The notes under the pieces were generated by a model that was not told the DNA's origin, made no database searches, and saw only the letters and a program-made list of their open reading frames with translations. This document shows, in pieces, positions 15,614 through 24,103 of a stretch of DNA of 64,000 bases (position 1 is the first letter of the stretch; each line of letters starts with the position of its first letter). The DNA comes from Micromonospora lupini str. Lupac 08 (GTDB taxonomy: Bacteria > Actinomycetota > Actinomycetes > Mycobacteriales > Micromonosporaceae), in assembly GCF_000297395.2 (NCBI RefSeq), contig NZ_HF570108.1, positions 5,999,700 to 6,063,699 of the forward strand. The letters run 5' to 3'. A program made the translations under genes and the position numbers.

Positions 15614-16105
15614 GGTTCCTCCCGTGGGGGGCGGTCTGCCGGGTGTGGGTCCCGGGGCCGGGCATCGCTGCCCGGGGGCGGGATTCCCGGCTGCGGCTCC
15701 ATTGTTCTGGGGCACCGCCACTCCACCTGGGCATTTACGGGTTCCGACCCGCTCACCCGTCCGGGCGACATCGCCGCGAAACAGCATCCATTTCAGGTTT
15801 TATCGGATATTGGCGGCGGCCATCCGGCGGCATACGCCCGGAACGACGAAAGTCGTATATCGGTCAGAGAATGCGAAAAAGGCGCTCCGGCAGCCGTCAG
15901 CAGCCCCGCTGGCGCCACCGGGAGCAGCGGCACTTCCCGCCACTTCGCCAACATTCGCCCCTGCTTCAACTGCGCGGTACATGCGTCCCGGGTTAGGTTG
16001 GGCGGGCCGGTCCGGCCCAGTGTCGTCCATCCGGATGGCCCCGGCCGGTGTCGCCGAGGGCGTCAGCAGCCCCGTCGGCGGCCGTGGGAGAGGAGCCTTC
16101 CGCTC
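15614..16105. other. Gap between divergent genes, no gene seen
   Basis: This 492-bp region is locally AT-richer (about 15780-15890) than the rest. It holds an exact 14-bp direct repeat, CGTCAGCAGCCCCG, at 15895-15908 and 16061-16074, the second copy just before the ribosome site of the NlpC/P60 gene. Wall-hydrolase genes in actinobacteria often carry a cyclic-di-AMP riboswitch, and I looked for it; the hallmark GGGGGACCC-type core is absent. A long untranslated leader is still possible. Confidence 0.5.
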
Positions 16106-17083
16106 TTGTCATCCCTGAGAACCCTGCTGCGCACCGCATTGCTGGCCGGCATGTCGGCCGCGCTGATCGCCCCGACGGCGGTGGCGCACGCCGAGCCGTC
16201 CCCCGCCGACCTGACCCACCGGATCGAGACGTCCTCGGCCGAGTTGGAACGGATCGTGGAGTCGTACAACAAGCTCGCCGAGGACATCAAGGTCAACAAG
16301 GCCGCGGTGGCCCGATTACACGCCCGTATCGGCCCGCTGGAGAAGCAGGCCGAGCAGAGCCGGGCCGACGTCGCGGCACTCGCCAACACCGCATACAAGA
16401 GCGGTGGTCTGCGTACCGCGGACGCGCTGCTGCGTCCCGGCGGCTCCGTCGCTCTGCTCGACCGGCTCGGCACCCTCGACCAGCTGACCCGCCAGCGCCA
16501 GGAGCGCATCTCCGGCTTCACGGCGAACCAGCGGCGACTGCTCGACGAGAAGACCCGCCTGGACGCCACGTTGGCCCGACAGGCCGCGCAGGCCCGCGAG
16601 CTGGCGGCGGGCAAGAAGCGCATCGAGGGAGACCTGGCCAAGCTGTACGAGCTGCGCCGGCAGGCGTACGGGGCCGCCAGCGAGAAACCCGCGCCCAAGG
16701 CGGCCGAGGCCGAGGCCGAAAACGTGCCCGCCGTGGCCGGGGACGCCGGCGCGGCGGTGCGGTACGCGTTCGGGGCGATCGGCAAGCCGTACGTCTGGGC
16801 CGGTGAGGGGCCGAACGGCTACGACTGTTCCGGGTTGACCCTCGCGGCCTGGCGCTCGGCCGGCAGGTCGCTGCCCCACAGCGCCCGGATGCAGTGGGGC
16901 GCGGTGGCCCACATCGGTCGGGCTGACCTGCGCCCGGGAGACCTGATCTTCTACAGCGGGCTCGGGCACGTCGCTCTCTACGTGGGCGACGGCCAGGTCA
17001 TCGACGCGCCGAGCGCCGGTCGCAACGTGCTCAAGCGCGGCATGAACATGATGTCCATCCACGGCTACGGCCGGGTCCGCTGA
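16106..17083 (+). CDS. Secreted NlpC/P60 peptidoglycan endopeptidase
   Basis: A 325-residue exported wall hydrolase. A signal peptide (LLRTALLAGMSAALIAPTAV, cut after AHA) is followed by a coiled-coil region (about 35-190) typical of RipA/CwlO-type enzymes and a C-terminal NlpC/P60 domain. The catalytic Cys241 is in YDCSGLTLAAW and His288 in LGHVALYVGDG. These cut the stem peptide of peptidoglycan during growth and division. No ATG or GTG lies before the signal peptide in a usable place, so I use the TTG at 16106, preceded by GAGAGGAG at 11 nt; starting at the internal ATG would destroy the signal peptide. The coiled coil may be autoinhibitory or bind an activator. Confidence 0.92.
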   Translation: MSSLRTLLRTALLAGMSAALIAPTAVAHAEPSPADLTHRIETSSAELERIVESYNKLAEDIKVNKAAVARLHARIGPLEKQAEQSRADVAALANTAYKSGGLRTADALLRPGGSVALLDRLGTLDQLTRQRQERISGFTANQRRLLDEKTRLDATLARQAAQARELAAGKKRIEGDLAKLYELRRQAYGAASEKPAPKAAEAEAENVPAVAGDAGAAVRYAFGAIGKPYVWAGEGPNGYDCSGLTLAAWRSAGRSLPHSARMQWGAVAHIGRADLRPGDLIFYSGLGHVALYVGDGQVIDAPSAGRNVLKRGMNMMSIHGYGRVR

Positions 17084-17095
17084 CCCGACCCGATA

Positions 17096-17140
17096 CGGCG
17101 AACGGCCGGCGTCCCCCTATCGGACGCCGGCCGTTCGCCG
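17096..17140. terminator. Bidirectional terminator, 19-bp stem
   Basis: Perfect arms 17096-17114 and 17122-17140 with a 7-nt loop, between the convergent stops of the NlpC/P60 gene (17083) and the sigma factor gene (17155). Confidence 0.9.
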
Positions 17141-17154
17141 TCATTACTACCAGG

Positions 17155-18105
17155 TCAGGCTGCCTGCAGCCCCTCCGCCCGGGCCAGCTCCCGGAGCCGG
17201 CCGAGGGCCTGGATCTCCAGTTGCCGGATCCGCTCGCGGGACAGCGAGAAGCGGGACGCGACCTCGGTCAGCGAGTGCTCGCGGCCGTCCTCCAGCCCGT
17301 AGCGGGCCCGCATGATGCCGGCGGACCGGTCGTCGAGGTGGTTGAGCAGCCCCTCGATGCGCTGCCGCTCCAGGCCGCTGAGGACGATGTCCTCCGGCGA
17401 CGGCGCGTCACTGTCGGCGACCAGGTCGCCGAGGTTCGTGTCGCCGTCGTCGCCCACCGGGGTGTCCAGCGAGACGGTGTCCTGCGACCAGCGGCGCAGC
17501 TCGTTGACCCGCTCGACGGTGACGCCGAGCGACGCGGCGATCTGCTCCGGCTCCGGGTCGCTGCCCAGCTCGCGGGTGAGCTGCCGGGTCACGTTGCGCA
17601 TCCGGTTGACGTCCTCCACCAGGTGCACCGGCAGTCGGACGGTGCGCTCCTGCTGGGCGATCGCCCGGCTGATGGCCTGGCGGATCCACCAGGTGGCGTA
17701 GGTGGAGAACTTGTAACCACGCTCGTAGTCGAACTTCTCGACCGCCCGGACGAGGCCGGTGTTGCCCTCCTGGATCAGGTCCAGCATGGGCATGCCCGAG
17801 CGCACGTAACGTCGCGCGATCGAAACGACCAGTCGCAGGTTGGCGCGGATGAAGAGGTCCTTCGCGCGCTCACCCTCGACGACCAGTCGCTCCAGGTCGG
17901 CCCGGTCGACACCGTCGGGAACGGCGTCCTCGCCGAGCAGGTGCTCGGCGTAGAGGCCGGCCTCGATCGCCTTGGAGAGGTCGACCTCCTTGGCGGCGTC
18001 CAGCAGTGGCGTCCGGGAGATCTCGTGCAGGTAGACGCCGACCAGGTCGCGCTCCTCGGCAACCTCGTCGGTGCGCATGCCGATGTTCTTGTCCACGTTG
18101 CCCAC
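17155..18105 (-). CDS. Sigma-70 family RNA polymerase sigma factor (RpoD-like, group 2)
   Basis: A 316-residue primary-like sigma factor without the long N-terminal extension of the housekeeping protein, so probably a group 2 (SigB/HrdA-type) factor. Region 1.2 (DLVGVYLHEISRTPLLD), region 2 (LRLVVSIARRYVRSGMPMLD, then GYKFSTYATWWIRQAI), region 3 and the region 4 helix-turn-helix (SRFSLSRERIRQLEIQALGR) are all present. It should recognise promoters much like those of the primary sigma, in stationary phase or stress. The GTG at 18105 has GAGGGGACC before it; an ATG at 18144 adds 13 residues and has a poor ribosome site. It is probably monocistronic. Confidence 0.95.
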   Translation of the reverse strand: MGNVDKNIGMRTDEVAEERDLVGVYLHEISRTPLLDAAKEVDLSKAIEAGLYAEHLLGEDAVPDGVDRADLERLVVEGERAKDLFIRANLRLVVSIARRYVRSGMPMLDLIQEGNTGLVRAVEKFDYERGYKFSTYATWWIRQAISRAIAQQERTVRLPVHLVEDVNRMRNVTRQLTRELGSDPEPEQIAASLGVTVERVNELRRWSQDTVSLDTPVGDDGDTNLGDLVADSDAPSPEDIVLSGLERQRIEGLLNHLDDRSAGIMRARYGLEDGREHSLTEVASRFSLSRERIRQLEIQALGRLRELARAEGLQAA

Positions 18106-18542
18106 GGTCCCCTCGCTCGCGCCGGTTGCCCGGTTCCTTGCCATTCCCCACGTCCGGTCAGCCCCTGGTAACTTCTGCTGTGCCCACCGTCGCTGACACC
18201 TACACAACAGATGAGACGTGTCGGGGATTCCATGTCGTGAGTCGAAAGTGTCACGAATGCCTGAGTAGTTGCTGAGAGCACGGTCCATGTTTGCTGTCAG
18301 CACCCGTCGGGTGGCTCGCCGCTGGGCACCTCGAACGGTTGGTGGTCGACGAATCGCCGATCGCCCCGCACCATGGCAACACCGCCGCGGCGCCGGCACA
18401 GCGACCCGGGTCACCTCCGCGCTGCGATCCTGGTCACTGGCAGATACGCAGCGATGGACCGGTCGGTTCATCCACGGGGTGTGATTACCCCCCGCCCCGG
18501 TTAACAATCCGGAGCCCCGTTCGCTTCCCCGGGCGGTGCGGC
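18106..18542. other. Gap with no gene seen
   Basis: These 437 bp between the sigma factor start and the murQ stop must hold the sigma factor promoter. I see no protein-like frame, no convincing -35/-10 pair and no strong hairpin. Confidence 0.5.
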
Positions 18543-19499
18543 CTAGGAGGCGAGCAGGGCGAGAGCCCCGCGAACCTGGTCGGCGGAGCGGGCCAGGGCG
18601 GCGCGGGCGGCGGCCACCTCGGCGCCGGAGACCAGCGAGACCAGCGCCGTCTTCAGGTCGCCGTCGGCCTCGCCGAGGGCCCGCCGGGAAACCTCCTCCG
18701 AGCAGCCGGTCGCCTCGACCAGGATCGAGATCATTCGTCCCCGGAGCTTCGCGTTGGTGGCCACCATATCGATCATGAGGTTCGAGTAGACCCGGCCCAG
18801 GCGCACCATGACGGCGGTCGAGAACGTGTTCAGCACCAGTTTCTGCGCGGTGCCCGCCTTCATCCGGGTCGACCCGGTGACCACCTCGGGTCCGGTGTCC
18901 ACCCCGATGAACACGTCCACCGACCGGGCGGCCTCCGCCTCCGGATTGGCACACAGCAGCACCGTCGAGGCGCCCGCGGCGCGGGACGCGGCGAGCGCCC
19001 CGAGGACGTACGGGGTGCGTCCGCTGGCCGCCAGACCGACCACCAGGTCACCGGCGTGCACACAGCCCGCGGCCTCGTCCGCTCCGCCCCGGTCGTCGTC
19101 CTCGGCGTCCTCCACGGCCCGCCACATCGCGTCCGCCCCGCCGGCCAGGTGGGCGCAGAACCAGTGCCGGGGCGAGTTGAAGGTGGGGGCCAGCTCGGCC
19201 GCGTCGAGCACGCCGAGCCGCCCGGAGGTGCCGGCCCCGAAGTAGTGCACCCGGTGTCCGCCGCGCAGCGCCGCCACCGCCAGGTCGACGGTGGTGGCGA
19301 TCTCGTCGAGCACTGCGGCGACCGCCGCGGGCACCCGCCGATCGGCCTCGTTGATCACGGTGAGCACGTCCCGCGTCGACATCAGGTCGAGGTCGACGCT
19401 GAGGGGGTTGCGTCGTTCGGTGGGTGCGCCCACCCGGACCGTCGGGCGGGCGGGTGGTGCTGACATGTCCTCGTCCGGCTCCACCGAACCGGGCGTCAC
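18543..19499 (-). CDS. murQ: N-acetylmuramic acid 6-phosphate etherase
   Basis: A 318-residue SIS-domain enzyme that removes the lactyl ether from MurNAc 6-phosphate, giving GlcNAc 6-phosphate, in peptidoglycan recycling. The start TERRNPLSVDLDLMSTRDVL, the sugar-phosphate loop YFGAGTSGRLGVLDAAE, and the second block VTGSTRMKAGTAQKLVLN are hallmarks of MurQ. The GTG at 19499 overlaps the stop of the RpiR-type regulator (GTGA), so the two are cotranslated; an ATG at 19466 is a possible later start. No MurNAc transporter gene is beside it here, so the source of the substrate is not shown. Confidence 0.96.
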   Translation of the reverse strand: MTPGSVEPDEDMSAPPARPTVRVGAPTERRNPLSVDLDLMSTRDVLTVINEADRRVPAAVAAVLDEIATTVDLAVAALRGGHRVHYFGAGTSGRLGVLDAAELAPTFNSPRHWFCAHLAGGADAMWRAVEDAEDDDRGGADEAAGCVHAGDLVVGLAASGRTPYVLGALAASRAAGASTVLLCANPEAEAARSVDVFIGVDTGPEVVTGSTRMKAGTAQKLVLNTFSTAVMVRLGRVYSNLMIDMVATNAKLRGRMISILVEATGCSEEVSRRALGEADGDLKTALVSLVSGAEVAAARAALARSADQVRGALALLAS

Positions 19500-20410
19500 G
19501 CCCGCCTCCGGCTGGCACCTACCCGGTGCGACTGGACCGCCTCGGCGGTCGCCTCGAGGGCCTTGCGGGCCCGGGAGCGGTTGCGGGCGGCCACCCCGAC
19601 GAAGAGGCAGTCGACGACGGTGAGCTGGGCGAGCCGGCTGGCCGTCGCTCCGGAGCGGTAGGTGGTCTCGCGGGCCGCGGTCGTCAGCACGAAGTCGGCG
19701 ACCTCGGTGATCGGCGAGCGCGGGAAGTTGGTGAGCGCCACGGTGGCCGCGCCGCGCGTCCGGGCCTGCTCCAGCACCTCGATGACGTCGGAGGTGGTGC
19801 CGGTGTGCGAGATGCCGATCGCGACGTCGCCACGACCGAGCAGGGCCGCCGAGGTCAGGGCGGTGTGCACGTCCGGGAAGTAGAAGGCGATCCGGCCGAT
19901 GCGGTGCAGCTTCTGCTGGAAGTCGGAGGCGACGAACCCGCTGGCGCCGGCGCCGTAGATGTCGATCCGGCCCGCGCCCGCGATCGCCTCGACCACCTGC
20001 TCGCAGACGGCCGGGTCGAGCTGCTCGGCGGTCTCCTCGACGGCTCGGGCGTCGTTGAACGCGATGGTGGCGATGATCTGGGCGAGGTCCGCGCCGGGCG
20101 GGATGTCACCGCCGACGACCCGGGCGTCCGGCGGCTCGACGCGGCGGGCGGCCTCGGCGGCCAGCCGGATGCGCAACTGTGGATAGCCGTCCATGCCGAC
20201 CGATCGACAGAACCGGATGACTGTCGCCTCCGACGTCTCCGCTGCGGTGGCGAGGTCGGTGATGGTCCGTCGGGCGGCGGCGGCCGGATCGGACACGACC
20301 AGCCGGGCGACCCGCTGCTCGGCGGGCGACAGCGATGGCAACAGCCCGCTGATGTGGACGATCAGCCCACCAGGCTCGTGACTCGCAGAAATCTTCGGAC
20401 TTTTCGCCAC
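19496..20410 (-). CDS. MurR/RpiR-family transcriptional regulator
   Basis: A 304-residue regulator with an N-terminal RpiR helix-turn-helix (residues about 25-100, TITDLATAAETSEATVIRFC) and a C-terminal SIS sugar-phosphate domain (IDIYGAGASGFVASDFQQKL, then GISHTGTTSDVIEVLE). In this family the SIS domain senses a sugar phosphate, here most likely MurNAc 6-phosphate, because murQ is the next gene with a four-base overlap. The GTG at 20410 starts VAKSPKIS. A clean inverted repeat sits 3 bp upstream (20413-20429) and is a likely operator, so the operon is probably autoregulated. Confidence 0.93.
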   Translation of the reverse strand: MAKSPKISASHEPGGLIVHISGLLPSLSPAEQRVARLVVSDPAAAARRTITDLATAAETSEATVIRFCRSVGMDGYPQLRIRLAAEAARRVEPPDARVVGGDIPPGADLAQIIATIAFNDARAVEETAEQLDPAVCEQVVEAIAGAGRIDIYGAGASGFVASDFQQKLHRIGRIAFYFPDVHTALTSAALLGRGDVAIGISHTGTTSDVIEVLEQARTRGAATVALTNFPRSPITEVADFVLTTAARETTYRSGATASRLAQLTVVDCLFVGVAARNRSRARKALEATAEAVQSHRVGASRRRA

Positions 20411-20412
20411 GG

Positions 20413-20429
20413 GTGAAACTTACTTTCAC
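20413..20429 (-). promoter_or_regulatory. Operator-like inverted repeat GTGAAA-N5-TTTCAC
   Basis: Perfect 6-bp arms 20413-20418 and 20424-20429 around a 5-nt spacer, immediately before the GTG of the RpiR-type regulator. The TGAAA/TTTCA form is common for RpiR-family operators in actinobacteria. A repressor bound here would cover the ribosome site or promoter of the regulator-murQ operon. Confidence 0.7.
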
Positions 20430-20485
20430 GAAGCGTGAGCGTCAACCATGACCATATGTGGTGGGAAAAGTGTCGACGCCCCGGA

Positions 20486-21502
20486 TCACGCGTTTCGCTC
20501 AGCCTGCCACTCCCTGAGGATCGCCGCCTCATCCGCCGGGTCCAGTCCACCCTGCCGGACGGCGTCGGGCCGCGCTGTCATCCAGGACGCGGTCGCCCGA
20601 ACGGTGTCGGACAACGGACGGACCGTCAGACCCGCGTCCAGCGCCGGCCGGGCGTCCCGGTCCATCAGGCCGGCCCACTCCGGCAGTCGCACCCAGAGCG
20701 GCAACGCCCGCTCCCCCGACCACTCGCGTACGTCGCGGGCCACCAGGAAGTCCTGATCGACCCAGGTGAGGTGCGGGTCGGCGACACCCAGACCGGCCGC
20801 CACGCCGGCCAGCAGCTCGGCGCGGGACAGCGCCGGGCCGGTGCCGTCGTACGTGCCGGCGAGGCGGGTGCCGGCGGCGTGCAGCAACCAGCCGGCCAGG
20901 TCGGCGACGTCCACGAACTGCACCCGGTCGGTGGGCTGTCCGGGCGCGAGAACCTCCCCGCCGTTCGCCAGCCGTCGCACCCAGTACGGGAAGCGGTCGC
21001 TCGGGTCCTCCGCGCCGACGATCAGCCCCGCCCGGCAGATGAACGACCGCTGCTCACCCATCCGCTCGCGGACCAGCCGCTCGATGCTGACCTTGCACTC
21101 GCCGTACCAGCGGTGCTCCGGGCCGACCGGAGCGTCCACGTCCGGCGGGGCAGGCGGCAGCAGCGGCGCGTCCGTCGCGGTCTGACCCGGAGTGGTGTTG
21201 TCCGCGTACACCGAGATCGTGGACACGAACGACAGGTGACCGACGTGGTCGCCAAGCGTGGCGAGCGCGTACCGGGCATGGCTGACCTGGCGGGTCACGT
21301 CCACCACCGCGTCGAAGCCGTCGCCGGCGAGCGGCGCCAGCGCCTCGGGCTCGTCGCGGTCGACAGGCACGAACCGCGCCCCGGTCGGCACCACACCGGA
21401 CACGCCCCGAGCCGCGCAGGTCACGTCGTGGCCCTGCGCGACGGCGAGCCTTGCCACCGCCCGGCCGAGGAACCGGGTGCCACCGAGAATCAGGATCCGC
21501 AT
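20486..21502 (-). CDS. NAD-dependent epimerase/dehydratase family protein
   Basis: A 338-residue extended-SDR protein. The nucleotide-binding start MRILILGGTRFLGRAVARLA and the VSTISVYAD segment with its serine, followed by HRWYGECKVSIE carrying the YxxxK pair, fit an active epimerase/reductase. The substrate is unknown; related actinobacterial proteins are often called NAD-epimerase or reductase without proof. It is divergent from the SDR gene at 21607, with about 100 bp between the starts. Confidence 0.88.
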   Translation of the reverse strand: MRILILGGTRFLGRAVARLAVAQGHDVTCAARGVSGVVPTGARFVPVDRDEPEALAPLAGDGFDAVVDVTRQVSHARYALATLGDHVGHLSFVSTISVYADNTTPGQTATDAPLLPPAPPDVDAPVGPEHRWYGECKVSIERLVRERMGEQRSFICRAGLIVGAEDPSDRFPYWVRRLANGGEVLAPGQPTDRVQFVDVADLAGWLLHAAGTRLAGTYDGTGPALSRAELLAGVAAGLGVADPHLTWVDQDFLVARDVREWSGERALPLWVRLPEWAGLMDRDARPALDAGLTVRPLSDTVRATASWMTARPDAVRQGGLDPADEAAILREWQAERNA

Positions 21503-21606
21503 CCGCCGATCGTGCGCCGCCTCCGGCCTAATGCGCCAACAACTCTGCTGTCGGCAGAGCGCCGGTCGGCCGATGGGTCGTCGCGGCGGACGCTAGCGTG
21601 TGGCGC

Positions 21607-22299
21607 ATGGCGGAGCGCAGCGTGGTGGTGACCGGAGGCACGGGTGGGCTCGGCGGGGCGGTCGTCGCCTCGTTCGTGGACGCGGGCTGGCGGGTTGTCG
21701 TACCGCAGCGGGCGAGCCGGCCCGGGTCGGAGCCGGCGGCGGACTCGCTGGTCCGGGTCGTCGCGGACCTCACCGATCCGGCCGGCGCGGCACGCGTCGT
21801 CGAGGCCGCCGTCGGCGACCCGGCGGCGCCGCTGCGGGCGGTGGTCAACCTCGTCGGTGGGTACGCGAGCGGCGGCCTGGTGCACGAGACACCTGTCGAG
21901 GAGTTCGAGCGGATGCTCACCGTCAACCTGCGACCCACCTACCTGGTCACCCAGGCCGCGCTGCCGCACCTGGTGGCGGCAGGCGGCGGCGCGGTGGTGT
22001 GCGTCTCGGCCCGCGCGGCGGTCACCCCGTTCGCCGGCGCGGCCGGCTACGTCACGGCCAAGGCGGCGGTGCTGGCCTTCGCCAACGCGGTCGCGGTGGA
22101 GTACCGCTCCCGCAGCGTGCGCTGCAACACGGTGCTGCCCAGCGTCATCGATACCCCGGCGAACCGGACCGCGCAGCCCGACGCCGACCACTCCCGCTGG
22201 GTCACTCCTGCCGAGATCGCGCCGGTGATCCGCTTCCTCGCCTCGACGGACTCCGCGCCGACCACCGGGGCCAGCGTTCCGGTCTACGGACGCGCCTGA
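21607..22299 (+). CDS. Short-chain dehydrogenase/reductase
   Basis: A 230-residue classical SDR. TGGTGGLGGAVVASF is the cofactor-binding glycine loop, and FAGAAGYVTAKAAVLAFANA holds the YxxxK pair. The catalytic serine position reads VCVSARAAV. The substrate is unknown. I start at the ATG at 21607 (MAERSVVVTGG) rather than the GTG at 21598, since the first strand begins there. Its 3' end overlaps the convergent kinase gene by 16 bp. Confidence 0.9.
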   Translation: MAERSVVVTGGTGGLGGAVVASFVDAGWRVVVPQRASRPGSEPAADSLVRVVADLTDPAGAARVVEAAVGDPAAPLRAVVNLVGGYASGGLVHETPVEEFERMLTVNLRPTYLVTQAALPHLVAAGGGAVVCVSARAAVTPFAGAAGYVTAKAAVLAFANAVAVEYRSRSVRCNTVLPSVIDTPANRTAQPDADHSRWVTPAEIAPVIRFLASTDSAPTTGASVPVYGRA

Positions 22300-23072
22300 A
22301 CGAGCAGCGACGCGCCGTCACCGCGTCCGGCCCGCTCCTGCGCGGGCGCGGCGGGTGGGGCGGGTGGAGGCGCCGGCTGCGGCACGGCGGTGGGCGCCGA
22401 GCCCTCCGACGACCCCCGGCTCGGGTCGGGGTGGACGTCGTCCGGCAGCCAGGTCGCCAGGTGCGCCTGGATCTGCTCGGTCACCTCCTCGGCCGAACGG
22501 CCCGCGTCGACGAGGACGAAGCTCGGGTACTCGGGCAGGGTCCGGTAGGCGGTGTCCGCCGCGGTCAACCAGCCCATCGACTCGTGATCGGTGCCGCGCT
22601 CCTCGATGCGCTGGTACGCCACCGCCGGGTCGACGGCGAGCAGGAACGTCACCTGGGGCGTGGGGAACAGCCGGTAGCCGGCCCGGGCCAGCCGCTCCCA
22701 ACGGTGCCCGCCGTGCGCGCGGATGCTCACGTACTGGCAGGCCGAGTAGCGGTCCATCACCGCCGTCCGACCGGTGAGCAGGCAGCTGAGCAGGGCCACG
22801 GCGATGGCCAGCCAGCGCAGCACGGACTCCACCGCCAGGACGCCGTCCCGCCCGACGAGCCGTTGCGCGTCCGGGAGGCCGAGCCGGTGCGCGAGCCGGC
22901 CGAGCCAGCGCCGCCCGCTGGCGTTGCGGCGGTACGCCGCGGGACGCCCAGCGGCGGTCAGCGCGTCGGCAAGCCGGTGCGCCTGCGTGGTCTTGCCCGA
23001 GCCGTCGATGCCGATCAGGGCGACGGTGCGCAACCGGGCCCTGCCGCGTCGCATCCCCGATGATCTGGCCAC
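22284..23072 (-). CDS. Thymidylate-kinase-like P-loop kinase
   Basis: A 262-residue protein with a P-loop at residues 21-29 (GIDGSGKTT) in a nucleoside-monophosphate-kinase fold. VMDRYSACQYVSIRAHGG resembles the DR-Y motif of thymidylate kinases, and YQRIEERGTDHESMGW resembles the lid. It is longer and more divergent than true Tmk, with an added Pro/Ala-rich tail after residue 215, so it may act on another substrate. The GTG at 23072 is used; an ATG at 23054 is possible. It overlaps the convergent SDR gene by 16 bp. Confidence 0.8.
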   Translation of the reverse strand: MARSSGMRRGRARLRTVALIGIDGSGKTTQAHRLADALTAAGRPAAYRRNASGRRWLGRLAHRLGLPDAQRLVGRDGVLAVESVLRWLAIAVALLSCLLTGRTAVMDRYSACQYVSIRAHGGHRWERLARAGYRLFPTPQVTFLLAVDPAVAYQRIEERGTDHESMGWLTAADTAYRTLPEYPSFVLVDAGRSAEEVTEQIQAHLATWLPDDVHPDPSRGSSEGSAPTAVPQPAPPPAPPAAPAQERAGRGDGASLLVQARP

Positions 23073-23236
23073 CCTCGACAGGTTATCCGACCCATGCTCG
23101 CGGCCCGCGACGTTTGCGGCCCTTTATCCCCGTTGGCACCCGACCGCGACGTCAGCAGGTGTGGGCGACCGGAATGCCGGGTACGGGAGTTGGAATCCAA
23201 CCGCCTGTCCACCAACACGACCGACGGGAGATCCAG

Positions 23237-23821
23237 ATGGCTGAGCGCGGGGACGAGAGTCTGGTGCACACCCTGAAGAAGGTCGCCGCCGTGCTCAAGC
23301 AGTCCGAGATCCCGTTCGCCCTGGGCGGCAGCTTCGCCGTCTACGCCCACGGCGGCCACTCGAGCGACCACGACGTCGACTTCCTGATCCGCGAGGCGGA
23401 CGTCGAGCGGTCCCTGGAAGCGCTCGTGGCCGCGGGCTTCCGCGCCGAGCGTCCGCCGGAGGACTGGCTGGTCAAGGTCTTCGACGACGGGCGGATGGTG
23501 GATCTGATCCACCGGCCGATCGAGACGCCGGTGACCGAGGAGACGTTCGCCGACACCGTCGTGCGGCCGGTGGACGCCATCCACATGCCGGTCCTGTCCG
23601 CCACCCAGCTCATGGTGCACAAGCTGTTGAGCTTCTCCCAGCACTACTGCGACTTCGCCCGCGGCCTGCCACTGGCCCGGTCGCTGCGGGAGCAGATCGA
23701 CTGGGAACGGGTACGCAAGGAGACGCAGCACTCGCCGTACGCCGAGGCGTTCCTGGTGTTGCTGGACCGGCTGGAGGTGGTGCCGGAACCCGGCGCCCCG
23801 GCAGGAGAGGAGACACCGTGA
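23237..23821 (+). CDS. Nucleotidyltransferase-fold protein
   Basis: A 194-residue protein with a minimal nucleotidyltransferase fold: LGGSFAVYAHGGHSSDHDVDFLI contains the G-G-S start and the D-x-D metal pair (shown here in 20-residue parts: LGGSFAVYAHGG and HSSDHDVDFLI). A later helix region (QLMVHKLLSFSQHYCDFARG) ends the domain. Stand-alone proteins of this type can be toxins, antitoxins or RNA/protein modifiers. No HEPN partner is adjacent, so a toxin-antitoxin pair is not supported. The ATG at 23237 follows GGGAG. Its stop overlaps the next start (GTGA), the first of four packed genes. Confidence 0.78.
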   Translation: MAERGDESLVHTLKKVAAVLKQSEIPFALGGSFAVYAHGGHSSDHDVDFLIREADVERSLEALVAAGFRAERPPEDWLVKVFDDGRMVDLIHRPIETPVTEETFADTVVRPVDAIHMPVLSATQLMVHKLLSFSQHYCDFARGLPLARSLREQIDWERVRKETQHSPYAEAFLVLLDRLEVVPEPGAPAGEETP

Positions 23822-24093
23822 CGAACGATCAGGCCGGTGGCGCGGCGCCACCCGACGAGTACGTCGAAGCGGAAATTCAACGGCTGCTCACCGAGGATCC
23901 GGCAGTCGCCGAGCAGGGGATCACCGTCATCCGGCGGGAGGACGCCCTCGTGCTGTACGGCGAGGTGGAGAGCCCGCACCGGCGGGAGGAGATCCTGCGC
24001 CGGGTGTCGGAGCGCTTCCCGGACGTGTCGATCACCAGCGACATCGGTGTGATCCGCGCCCAGGCGCCCACGGAGATCGAGCAACTGCCCTGA
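23818..24093 (+). CDS. BON-domain protein
   Basis: A 91-residue protein. Residues about 15-78 have the BON (OsmY/nodulation) pattern: EAEIQRLLTEDPAVAEQGIT, then VIRREDALVLYGEVESPHRR and a helix ending in EEILRRVSERFPDV. The domain binds membranes or other ligands and is linked to stress in other bacteria. No signal peptide is visible. The GTG at 23818 overlaps the upstream stop, and the phosphoesterase gene follows after 10 bp. Confidence 0.75.
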   Translation: MTNDQAGGAAPPDEYVEAEIQRLLTEDPAVAEQGITVIRREDALVLYGEVESPHRREEILRRVSERFPDVSITSDIGVIRAQAPTEIEQLP

Positions 24094-24103
24094 GGGAGGT
24101 TTC

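Noticed and set aside
15614..16105. Cyclic-di-AMP riboswitch in front of the NlpC/P60 gene
   Set aside because: Expected from family knowledge, and the 3' part GTCAGCAGCCCCGTCGGCGG is faintly similar, but the GGGGGACCC-type core and the GGGTGA-type element were not found.
23237..23821. Toxin-antitoxin pair based on the nucleotidyltransferase fold
   Set aside because: No HEPN or other known partner is adjacent; the neighbours are BON, phosphoesterase and GPGG proteins.
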